A stretch of 64,000 bases of DNA from Streptomyces sp. WMMB303 (GTDB lineage Bacteria > Actinomycetota > Actinomycetes > Streptomycetales > Streptomycetaceae): the NCBI RefSeq assembly GCF_029351045.1, contig NZ_JARKIN010000001.1, positions 2,796,001-2,860,000 on the forward strand, given 5' to 3'. Position 1 is the first letter of the stretch, and every line of letters begins with the position of its first letter. The notes beneath the pieces were generated by a model. It was not told where the DNA came from and did no database searches. It saw only the letters and a list, made by a program, of their open reading frames with translations. Positions 8,303-15,831 of this stretch are shown piece by piece. Both the position numbers and the translations under genes were made by a program.

Positions 8303-9598
8303 TCACGGCTGTGCGATGACCGTGCGCAGCGCGCGGATCAGCGCCTGCGGACGGGGGTCGCTGGTGACCGAGCGGTGCAGGGTACCGGTGGTGTAGCCGA
8401 AGGAGGTGGCCGTCTCCGGGTCGGCGAAGCCGAGCGAACCGCCGCGCCCGGGGTGGCCGAAGGAGCCGGCTCCCAGCAGCGGGCAGGCCGAGCCGTGCAG
8501 CATGTAGCCCAGCCCGAAGCGGGTGTTGACCACCAGTACCCGGTCCGGCCCGTCCGCGTCCAGGGCGCGGGCCTGGGCCAGCGTCGCGGGCGTGAACAGA
8601 CCCCGCCGAGCCGTGCGGGAACGCTGCTCGGCGCCTCGGCCGTCGGCCGAGCAGTCGGCGACACCCTCGGCGTTCTCGTCCAGCGGGCCCAGCAGCGCCG
8701 CGTAGAAGGCGGACAGGGAGCGGGCCGTGGCGATGCCGTTCGCGGCGGGGAGTTCGGCGGCACGGTAGGCCGGGTCGTTCTCGTCCGGCTTCGGGGCCAG
8801 GGCGCCGAAGGCGCGGCGGGTGAGGGAGTCCGGATCGGCGTAGGCGGCGGTGACCGCGCGCTTGGGCCGGGTGCGCAGTGCGCCCGACTCCGGCGCGGGG
8901 GCTTCCTGTTCGGCGACCCGGGCCACCCGGCCGTCGGCCGCCACCCGCTCGGGCAGCCCGATCCACAGGTCGAGTCCGAGGGGCGCGGCCACCTCGTCGG
9001 CGAACCAGCGTCCCAGGCTGCGGCCGCCGCCGGCGCGCGCCACCAGTTCACCCAGCAGCCAGCCGAAAGTGTGCGGGTGGTAGCCGTGTGCGGCTCCCGG
9101 CTCCCACTCGGGGGGCTGCGCGGCGAGCGCGCGCGCCGCGCGGCCCGGCTCCAGCGCCTCCCGGGGGGTGAGCGGAGTGTCGAGCGCGGGCAGCCCGGCG
9201 CGGTGCGTCAACAGGTGACGGACCAGGAGCCGTCCCTTGCCGGCCGTCCGGAACTGCGGCCAGTACGCGCCCACCGGCGCGTCCAGATCGAGTTGGCCGC
9301 GCTGGTGCAGCAGATGCGGGACGGCTGCCGTCAGCCCCTTGGTGGCCGAGCGGACGAGAACGGCCGTCTCCCGTCCCCAGGGCGCGGCGGCCGGATCGGC
9401 CGGGTCGGTGCTGCCGCCCCACAGATCGACGACCTTGCGGCCGTCCCGGTGCACGGCCAGCGCCGCGCCGCGTTCGCCGCGCCGCTCGAAGTTGCGTACG
9501 AAGGCGTCCCGGACGGGCTCGTACCCGTCCGCCACCGTGCCGTGCACCGCCACCTCCGCGCCGTGCTCGGCCACCGCTGTGTGAACGACCTCTGCCAC
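8303..9598 (-). CDS. Class C beta-lactamase-fold serine hydrolase/esterase
   Basis: Cytoplasmic serine hydrolase of the beta-lactamase/EstB family; no signal peptide. GTG 9598 with AGGA upstream gives 431 residues. Active-site motifs: SATK (nucleophile Ser and general-base Lys), the Tyr of GYHPHTFGW and HPGRGGS in the position of the KTG-like triad. This family mostly hydrolyses short esters rather than beta-lactams. Convergent with ispE, 55 bp apart. The substrate is unknown. Confidence 0.85.
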   Translation of the reverse strand: MAEVVHTAVAEHGAEVAVHGTVADGYEPVRDAFVRNFERRGERGAALAVHRDGRKVVDLWGGSTDPADPAAAPWGRETAVLVRSATKGLTAAVPHLLHQRGQLDLDAPVGAYWPQFRTAGKGRLLVRHLLTHRAGLPALDTPLTPREALEPGRAARALAAQPPEWEPGAAHGYHPHTFGWLLGELVARAGGGRSLGRWFADEVAAPLGLDLWIGLPERVAADGRVARVAEQEAPAPESGALRTRPKRAVTAAYADPDSLTRRAFGALAPKPDENDPAYRAAELPAANGIATARSLSAFYAALLGPLDENAEGVADCSADGRGAEQRSRTARRGLFTPATLAQARALDADGPDRVLVVNTRFGLGYMLHGSACPLLGAGSFGHPGRGGSLGFADPETATSFGYTTGTLHRSVTSDPRPQALIRALRTVIAQP

Positions 9599-9751
9599 GT
9601 TTCCTTCGCTCCTGTCGCCTGGGGGCGCTTTTGTGGCGCCGCGCCCCCATGGTCCTACGCGCCGCACGGTGCCGTGCGCCGGGGGCGGCCTCGCCGGTCC
9701 GACCCCGCCTCCCCGAGGGCCGGCCGGCTCGGCGGCCTGCGCCGGACCGGC

Positions 9752-10648
9752 TCAGGCGACCGGCGCCGTCACGGAGCGCGGGTCGAAGCCGAAGGGGAGT
9801 TCGAGGCGGTGGGCGCGCATCAGCTCGGCGTCGGAGAGCAGCTCCTGAGTGGTGCCGTCGGCCACCAGCACCCCGTCGCTGAGCACCACCGAACGGGGGC
9901 ACAGCTCCAGCGCGTAGGGCAGGTCGTGGGTGACCATCAGCACCGTCAGGTCCAGCGAGCGGATCAGGTCGGCCAGCTCGCGGCGGGCCGCCGGGTCGAG
10001 GTTGGAGGACGGCTCGTCCAGCACCAGGATCTCCGGGCGGCCGGCCAGCACGGTGGCGACCGCGACGCGACGCCGCTGGCCGAACGAGAGGTGGTGCGGC
10101 GCCCGGTGGGCGTGTTCGGCCATCCCGACGCGTTCCAGCGCCTCCTGCACCCGGGCCTCCAGTTCGGCACCGCGCAGGCCCGCGGCGGCCGGGCCGAACG
10201 CCACGTCCTCGCGGACCGTCGGCATGAACAGCTGGTCGTCCGGGTCCTGGAAGACGATGCCGACCCGGCGCCGGATCTCCGCGAGATGGGCGCGTTCGGC
10301 GCGCAGCCCGGCCACGGTGACCGAGCCGGCACCGGGCGTCAGGATGCCGTTCAGGTGGAGTACCAGCGTGGTCTTGCCGGCGCCGTTGGGACCAAGCAGC
10401 GCGACCCGCTGGCCGCGCGGGACGGTCAGATCGACGCCGAACAGCGCCTGGTGGCCGTCGGGGTAGGCGTAGGCCAGGCCGCTCACCTGGAGCGAGGGCA
10501 CCGGCGCCGCGCCCTCGGCGGCCGCCCCGGAGACCGGGTCCGCGGCCGTCCCGGCAGCGCTCGCGGCGTTCGTGCCGGCGTTCCTGCCGGCGTTCGAGGC
10601 GGCGGCGGTGTCGGCGTTCGTGTCGGTGGAGGAAGTCACAGCACCCAT
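9752..10648 (-). CDS. nikO: ECF nickel/cobalt transporter ATP-binding subunit
   Basis: Cytoplasmic ATPase of an energy-coupling-factor metal importer. Walker A GPNGAGKTT, Q-loop region FQDPDDQLF typical of CbiO/NikO, signature LSFGQRRR, Walker B ILVLDEP and a switch His in VTHDL are all present. The first 50 residues are an Ala/Thr-rich extension. Start is either ATG 10648 or GTG 10639; the latter overlaps the nikQ stop as GTGA and would remove only three residues. Last gene of the nikMN-Q-O operon; the Nur-like box upstream argues for nickel as substrate. Confidence 0.9.
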   Translation of the reverse strand: MGAVTSSTDTNADTAAASNAGRNAGTNAASAAGTAADPVSGAAAEGAAPVPSLQVSGLAYAYPDGHQALFGVDLTVPRGQRVALLGPNGAGKTTLVLHLNGILTPGAGSVTVAGLRAERAHLAEIRRRVGIVFQDPDDQLFMPTVREDVAFGPAAAGLRGAELEARVQEALERVGMAEHAHRAPHHLSFGQRRRVAVATVLAGRPEILVLDEPSSNLDPAARRELADLIRSLDLTVLMVTHDLPYALELCPRSVVLSDGVLVADGTTQELLSDAELMRAHRLELPFGFDPRSVTAPVA

Positions 10649-11400
10649 CCCAGGAGGCAGATCGCGAGGGCGGTCACCGGCAGTGCGGCCGCGCGGGCCC
10701 ACTCCGCGCGCGCCGCGGGGCCCGCGCCGAGAGCCGGCGGCATACTGCCGGCGTAGCCGCGGCTGAGCATCGCCAGATGCACCCGTTCGCCCCGCTCGTA
10801 GGAGCGGATGAACAGCGCACCGGCCGACTTGGCCAGCACTCCCCAGTGACGGGGCCCGCGGGCCTCGAAGCCGCGCGAGAGGCGCGCGGTGCGCATCCGG
10901 CGCATCTCCTCGCTGATGACATCGGCGTACCGCACCATGAACGTGGCGATCTGGCACAGCAGCGCGGGCATCCGCAGCCGCGCGAGGCCCAGCAGCAGGT
11001 CGTTCAGCCCGGTCGTGGAGGCGAGCAGGACCGAAGCGGCCACTCCGAGGGTGCCCTTGGCGAGCACGTTCCACGCGCCCCACAGTCCGGGTTCGGACAG
11101 CGACAGCCCCCAGACGGTGATCCGCTCGCCCTCCGCGACGAACGGCAGCAGCACCGCGAAGGCCACGAACGGCACCTCGATCGCCATCCGGGTCAGCAGA
11201 TGGCGCGGCGGCACCCGGGAGACGGCGGCGACCGCGGCCAGCAGCACCGCGTACGCGCCGAACGCCCACACGGCCTCCCGCGGGGTGGCGACGACCAGCA
11301 GGACGAAACAGAAGACCGCCGCCAGTTTGCAGTGCGCGGGCAACGCGTGCACGGGCGAGTGCCCGTGCCTGTAGAGCTTGTGCGCGTGTCCGGCACCCAT
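10636..11400 (-). CDS. nikQ: ECF nickel/cobalt transporter transmembrane subunit
   Basis: CbiQ/NikQ-type membrane coupling subunit, 254 residues, ATG 11400. Five to six membrane spans are visible (VFCFVLLVVATP, AVLLAAVAAV, VPFVAFAVLLPF, ALPVTALAICLL). A cytoplasmic helical region carries the Arg-rich coupling segments MRRMRTARLSRGF and ERVHLAMLSRGY that dock on the ATPase. It lies 10 bp after nikMN and overlaps nikO. Confidence 0.9.
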   Translation of the reverse strand: MGAGHAHKLYRHGHSPVHALPAHCKLAAVFCFVLLVVATPREAVWAFGAYAVLLAAVAAVSRVPPRHLLTRMAIEVPFVAFAVLLPFVAEGERITVWGLSLSEPGLWGAWNVLAKGTLGVAASVLLASTTGLNDLLLGLARLRMPALLCQIATFMVRYADVISEEMRRMRTARLSRGFEARGPRHWGVLAKSAGALFIRSYERGERVHLAMLSRGYAGSMPPALGAGPAARAEWARAAALPVTALAICLLGWVL

Positions 11401-11410
11401 GACGGCTCCC

Positions 11411-12547
11411 CTAGCGCTCGGTCGCGGGCGGGCCGGACGCGGTGGAGGCACCGGCGTCGAGGGGGGCCGCACTGTTGCGGCGGCGCACGGCGAGGAAGAC
11501 GCCCGAGCCGACGACGAGGGTGGCACCCACGCCGATGACGCCCGCCAGACCGCCGGACAGCCGGGCGTCGGCGATGTCCTCGACGCCGTAGTCGGCCAGC
11601 GGGGAGTCCTCCGCCGCGTGGTCCTCCGCCTGCTTGTCGATGCCGTTGTCGGCGGCGACCTTCTCCAGCCCGTCGGGGTCGGAGGACGCGTAGAAGCTGA
11701 GCCCGCCCGCGCAGGCCAGGGTGACGGCGAGCCCGGCGATCCACAGCGGGCGCAGCGAGCGGCGCCGTCCGGCGGCAGCGGCCGGGGCGGTGTCGGCCGG
11801 GGCGGCGGCCGGGCGCGGCTCGGCGCCCGGCGCTGCGGGGTCCGACAGCGGTGAGGGCCGCAGTTCCAGCGGTGCGGCCAGCCGGTCGCGCGCCCCGTGG
11901 ACCAGGTCGGGGCGGACGGCGACGACGGCGCCGACCGTCGCGGCGGTGATCACGGCTTCGCCGATACCGATGAGCACGTGCACACCGACCATCGCGCCGA
12001 AGACCTTGCCCAGCGAGACGTCGGTCGTCCCGCCGAGCGCGTAGAGCGCGGTGAAGGCGACCGCGGCCGCCGGTACCGAGACGAGCGCCGCGACGAAGGA
12101 GGCGCCGGTCACCACCGAGCGGCGGCGCGGCAGCACCCGCAGCAGCCCGCGGAAGACGGCGTAGGCGACCAGGACGGTCACCACGCCCATGTCCGTGATG
12201 TTGGTGCCCAGCGCGGTCAGCCCGCCGTCCGCGAAGAGCACACCTTGCAGGAGCAGTACGACGGAGACGCACAGCACGCCCGTGTACGGCCCCACGAGTA
12301 TCGCGGCCAGCGCACCGCCCAGCAGATGGCCGCTGGTACCGGCGGCCACCGGGAAGTTGAGCATCTGCACGGCGAAGATGAACGCCGCCACCAGTCCGGC
12401 CAGCGGTGCCGTCCGCTCCCCGGCTCCGCCGGGGCCGCCGCCCAACTCGCGTCGTGCGCCGCGCAGCGAGACGGCGAGGGCCGCGGCGGCCACGACTCCC
12501 GTACCGGCCGACACGGGGGCATCGATGAATCCATCAGGTACGTGCAT
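11411..12547 (-). CDS. nikMN: Fused NikM-NikN substrate-binding component of the ECF nickel transporter
   Basis: Residues 1 to about 220 are the CbiM/NikM membrane protein. It begins MHVPDGFID, where the N-terminal Met-His forms the metal site, so ATG 12547 (with GGAG upstream) is the true start rather than GTG 12556. After a Pro/Ala-rich linker, the C-terminal part is NikN/CbiN with the PDGLE motif (DPDGLEKVA) between two membrane spans. The final helix ends in a basic tail. First gene of nikMN-Q-O. No cobalamin riboswitch precedes it, but a Nur-like box does, supporting nickel uptake. Confidence 0.92.
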   Translation of the reverse strand: MHVPDGFIDAPVSAGTGVVAAAALAVSLRGARRELGGGPGGAGERTAPLAGLVAAFIFAVQMLNFPVAAGTSGHLLGGALAAILVGPYTGVLCVSVVLLLQGVLFADGGLTALGTNITDMGVVTVLVAYAVFRGLLRVLPRRRSVVTGASFVAALVSVPAAAVAFTALYALGGTTDVSLGKVFGAMVGVHVLIGIGEAVITAATVGAVVAVRPDLVHGARDRLAAPLELRPSPLSDPAAPGAEPRPAAAPADTAPAAAAGRRRSLRPLWIAGLAVTLACAGGLSFYASSDPDGLEKVAADNGIDKQAEDHAAEDSPLADYGVEDIADARLSGGLAGVIGVGATLVVGSGVFLAVRRRNSAAPLDAGASTASGPPATER

Positions 12548-12623
12548 CGGGGGCACTCCGCTTTCTCACGGCTTCTCACAACGGCCCGGCAATGGCCTGG
12601 CAGCGGCCGTCTCCAGCCTTTTG

Positions 12624-12654
12624 AGAATAGCGGTCAGATGCAAAGTGTTCGCAA
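12624..12654 (-). promoter_or_regulatory. Nur-like operator and promoter of nikMNQO
   Basis: On the minus strand TTGCGA-ACACT-TTGCAT (12654-12638) matches the Streptomyces Nur box tTGCaa-N5-ttGCAA at 10 of 12 positions. It overlaps a candidate -35 (TTGCGA), which is 19 bp from a -10-like TATTCT (12629-12624). Nur is a Fur-family repressor that uses Ni as corepressor, so uptake genes would be shut off when nickel is ample. Confidence 0.65.
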
Positions 12655-12831
12655 GAGGGCGTCGGAGGTGCCCGGAATGAACGGAGATGCCCCCCTGATC
12701 GCCGGCCTGTGGCAGAACTCACCAGCCGGTTCGGGTGTCCGGGCGGCGCCGCCGGGCGTCTGACAGGACGAAGGGGCAACCCGGCCGGAGCGATGAGCGC
12801 GCCGGGAACCCCCCGATCCGGAGGAGCAGAA

Positions 12832-13245
12832 GTGTCGAAGGTCATCACCCGCACCGTGCAGGCCCAGCTGATCGTCCGGCCGCCGGCGGCCCGGCCGCTG
12901 AACCCCGCGCTCCGTTACGAGACGGACGACCCGCTGGCGGTGCGGATCGTCTTCCCCGCCGAGATCTCCCTCGACGGCGCGGAGGTCGCCTGGGCCTTCT
13001 CCCGCGACCTGCTCGCCGAGGGGCTGCGCGGAGCCGCGGGCGAGGGCGACGTACAGGTCCGTCCCGGCGGGCGGGAGCGGACCGTGGTCGAGCTGCACGC
13101 GGGTGAGGGGGTCGCGGTGCTGGACTTCCGCACCTGTGACCTGGAGCGTTTCCTGCGGCACAGCTACGAACTGGTGCCCGCCGGCGCCGAGCGGGCACTC
13201 CTGGATCTGGAGGAGGGCTTCGCGGCGCTGCTGCGCGGAGTCTGA
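12832..13245 (+). CDS. SsgA-like sporulation/cell division regulator (SALP)
   Basis: 137-residue SsgA/SsgB-family protein, found only in sporulating actinomycetes, where members control septum placement and peptidoglycan turnover. GTG 12832 follows an excellent GGAGGAG. Family features: RYETDDPLAVRIVF near residue 30, VAWAFSRDLL and the FLRHSYELVP segment near the end. Its position beside the nickel transporter and a few kb from pmt suggests SsgE (SCO3158 in S. coelicolor), but this rests on remembered gene order. Confidence 0.88.
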   Translation: MSKVITRTVQAQLIVRPPAARPLNPALRYETDDPLAVRIVFPAEISLDGAEVAWAFSRDLLAEGLRGAAGEGDVQVRPGGRERTVVELHAGEGVAVLDFRTCDLERFLRHSYELVPAGAERALLDLEEGFAALLRGV

Positions 13246-13269
13246 CGCGCGGGTTCCCGCCCACGAAAG

Positions 13270-13313
13270 CGCCCGCCCACCCGGTCCCCGGAGGGGGAAC
13301 GGATGGGCGGGCG
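13270..13313. terminator. Bidirectional terminator between convergent ssg-like and mmpL genes
   Basis: Perfect 10-bp arms CGCCCGCCCA (13270-13279) and TGGGCGGGCG (13304-13313) with further inner pairing between CCCC and GGGG runs. It lies 24 bp after one stop and 56 bp from the other. Confidence 0.6.
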
Positions 13314-13369
13314 AGGTCATGCGCCGGTCCCACGGGAAGCGGGCCCGGGGCGTGCGCCCCGCACGGGGG

Positions 13370-15616
13370 TCACACGCCGGTGCGCTCCGGCTCGCGGGGC
13401 GGGGGAACGGCGGCGGCCGACGCCTTGTCGGGGTTCAGCTCCTTGCGGAGGCCCTCACCCTCGACGTCCACGTTCGGCAGCAGCCGGTCCAGCCAGCGCG
13501 GCAGCCACCAGGCCCGCTCCCCCAGCAGGGCGAGCACCGCGGGCACGATGGCCATCCGCACCACGAAGGCGTCGAAGAGGATCGCGATGGCGAGCCCGAA
13601 GCCCATCATCTTGATCATGGCTTCGGAGGACCCGATGAACCCGGCGAACACGCTGATCATGATGACGCCCGCGGCGGTCACCACGCGCGCGCCCAGCCGG
13701 AAGCCGCTGACGATGGCCTGGCCGGGGCCTTCCCCGTGGACGTGCGCCTCGCGCATCCGCGTCACGAGGAAGACCTCGTAGTCCATCGCGAGACCGAAGA
13801 TCACGCCGATCATGAAGATCGGCATCATGCTCATGATCGGACCGGTCTGCTCGACCCCGATCAGTCCGGCCAGCCAGCCCCACTGGAAGACGGCCACCAC
13901 GGAACCCAGCGCCGCCAGCACCGAGAGCAGGAAGCCCAGGGCCGCCTTGAGCGGCACCAGCACCGAGCGGAAGACCAGCATCAGCAGCACGAAGGCCAGG
14001 CCCACGACCAGCGCCAGATAGGGCACCAGGGCGTCGTTCATGACCTGCGAGAAGTCGATGGCGACCGCCGTCGCGCCGGTCACCAGCAGCGTGGCCCCGG
14101 TCTTCTCCTCGATCGCGTCCGACTGGTCCCGGATGTCGTGCACGATCTTCTCGGTGCGCTCGTCGCTGGGACCGTACTTCGGGACGGCCGTCAGGGTGGC
14201 GGTGTCGCCGCTCTTGTTGAGCTGCGGAGGGCTGACGGCGACCACGCCGTCCGTCTTCTGCAGCCGCTTCTGCACCTCGGCGGCCGCGGCCTTCGGGTCG
14301 TCGGCGCCCTCGAGGTCGACCACGCCCATCAGCGGGCCGTTGAAGCCCGCGCCGAAACCGTCGGAGAGCAGGTCGTAGGCCTTGCGCTGGGTGGTGGACT
14401 CCGGCTGGTTGCCCTCGTCGGGCAGCCCGAGCTGCATGGAGCCGACGGGCAGCGCCAGGGCGCCGAGCGCCAGCACGGCGGTGACCAGCACCAGCACGGG
14501 GCGGCGCAGCACGAAGCCCGCCCAGCGGGCACCGGCCTTGGGGCGCTGGCCCTCCGCGTCGGCGGCGGGCGGCACCCCGGTGGCGGGGTTGGCCTTGCGC
14601 ACCCGGCGGCCGAAGATCCGCTTGCCGACCATGCCGAGCGCGGCGGGCACCAGCGTCAGCGCCACCAGGACGGCGATGACCACCGTGCCCGCGGCCGCCA
14701 TACCCATCTTGGTGAGGACCGGGATGTTGACGACGGAGAGCCCGACGAGCGCGATCACCACGGTGAGCCCGGCGAAGACCACAGCGGACCCGGCGGTTCC
14801 GACCGCGCGTCCGGCCGCCTCCTCGCGCTCCCGGCCCTCGGTCAGCTCCGCGCGGTAGCGGGAGGCGATGAAGAGCGCGTAGTCGATGCCGACCGCCAGG
14901 CCGATCATCATCGCGAGCGTCGTGGTGTTGGCCGACAGGCCGAGGGTGGCGCCCAGCGCGGTGATCGAGGAGATGCCGATCATCACCCCGATCAGCGCGG
15001 TGATCAGCGGCAGCCCGGCCGCGATCAGCGAGCCGAAGGTGAGGATGAGGACGACGGCCGCGATGCCGATGCCGATGACCTCGGCGTTGCCCATCTCGGG
15101 CTCGACCAGCAGTGCGTCACCGCCGGTCTCCACGGTCAGCCCGGTCTTGCGGGCCTCCTTCGCGGTGTCCTCCAGACCCTCCCGGGTCTTGTCGGTGATT
15201 TCCTGGGCCGGGACCTTGTACTGGACGGAGGCGTAGGCGATGCTGCCGTCCTTGCTGACGGCGCCGCTGCCCTTGGCGAACGGGTCGGTGACACCGGCCG
15301 CCTGCCCGCCGCTCAGCTCCTCGCGGGCCTTCTCGACGGCGGCCCTGTTGGGTCCGGCGGTGATCTTCTCGCCGGTCGGGGCGCGGAAGACCATCCGGGC
15401 CGTCGCGCCCTCCGCGTTGGCTTCCGGAACGCGTTCTTCCAGCAGGTCGAAGGCCTTCTGGGCCTGCGTGCCGGGCAGCGCGAAGTCGTCGTCGGGCGGA
15501 GTCGATGCGGTGGACGCGCCGACGCCGGCCGCGACCAGCAGCGCCACCCATATCAGGGCGACGATGCGGCGCCGCCGGAAGGCGAGTCTGCCGAGCTTGT
15601 ACAGGAAGGTGGCCAC
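13370..15616 (-). CDS. MMPL/RND-family transporter
   Basis: 748-residue inner-membrane exporter of the MMPL (RND) family, which in actinomycetes moves lipids, pigments or drugs using the proton gradient. GTG 15616. The architecture is a duplicated RND: one N-terminal helix, a large external loop (about 45-190), helices 2-6 including GLAVGIDYALFI, a second helix and loop, then helices 8-12 including the FGLAMDYEVFL motif. The Asp residues of both IDY/MDY motifs are in place for proton relay. Substrate unknown. It stands alone, convergent with the ssg-like gene. Confidence 0.9.
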   Translation of the reverse strand: MATFLYKLGRLAFRRRRIVALIWVALLVAAGVGASTASTPPDDDFALPGTQAQKAFDLLEERVPEANAEGATARMVFRAPTGEKITAGPNRAAVEKAREELSGGQAAGVTDPFAKGSGAVSKDGSIAYASVQYKVPAQEITDKTREGLEDTAKEARKTGLTVETGGDALLVEPEMGNAEVIGIGIAAVVLILTFGSLIAAGLPLITALIGVMIGISSITALGATLGLSANTTTLAMMIGLAVGIDYALFIASRYRAELTEGREREEAAGRAVGTAGSAVVFAGLTVVIALVGLSVVNIPVLTKMGMAAAGTVVIAVLVALTLVPAALGMVGKRIFGRRVRKANPATGVPPAADAEGQRPKAGARWAGFVLRRPVLVLVTAVLALGALALPVGSMQLGLPDEGNQPESTTQRKAYDLLSDGFGAGFNGPLMGVVDLEGADDPKAAAAEVQKRLQKTDGVVAVSPPQLNKSGDTATLTAVPKYGPSDERTEKIVHDIRDQSDAIEEKTGATLLVTGATAVAIDFSQVMNDALVPYLALVVGLAFVLLMLVFRSVLVPLKAALGFLLSVLAALGSVVAVFQWGWLAGLIGVEQTGPIMSMMPIFMIGVIFGLAMDYEVFLVTRMREAHVHGEGPGQAIVSGFRLGARVVTAAGVIMISVFAGFIGSSEAMIKMMGFGLAIAILFDAFVVRMAIVPAVLALLGERAWWLPRWLDRLLPNVDVEGEGLRKELNPDKASAAAVPPPREPERTGV

Positions 15617-15785
15617 GAGAGAGGTTCTCCGGTCTCGAGGTCGGACAGTGGGACGGTGCGGTGGAGCAGGGACGGCAGAGCCGACCGAGCCGAAGGAGCA
15701 CGGCGGGGAGGCGCCGCGAGCCGACTGTGAGAGCTCATGTCAATCGACGCTCGCTCGCACCCGAAGGATGAGCCCGCACCAGGAC

Positions 15786-15798
15786 ATGTGGGGCACAT
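15786..15798. promoter_or_regulatory. Short palindrome upstream of the tricorn gene
   Basis: ATGTG-GGG-CACAT, a perfect 5-bp dyad, lies 34 bp before the tricorn start in the divergent region shared with mmpL. Possible operator; too short to be sure. Confidence 0.25.
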
Positions 15799-15831
15799 CA
15801 CAACTTGCCCGGCCGCAAAACCCCACGAACC

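Noticed and set aside
12548..12831. Cobalamin riboswitch upstream of nikMN
   Set aside because: No B12-box-like sequence is seen; a Nur-like box explains the region better.
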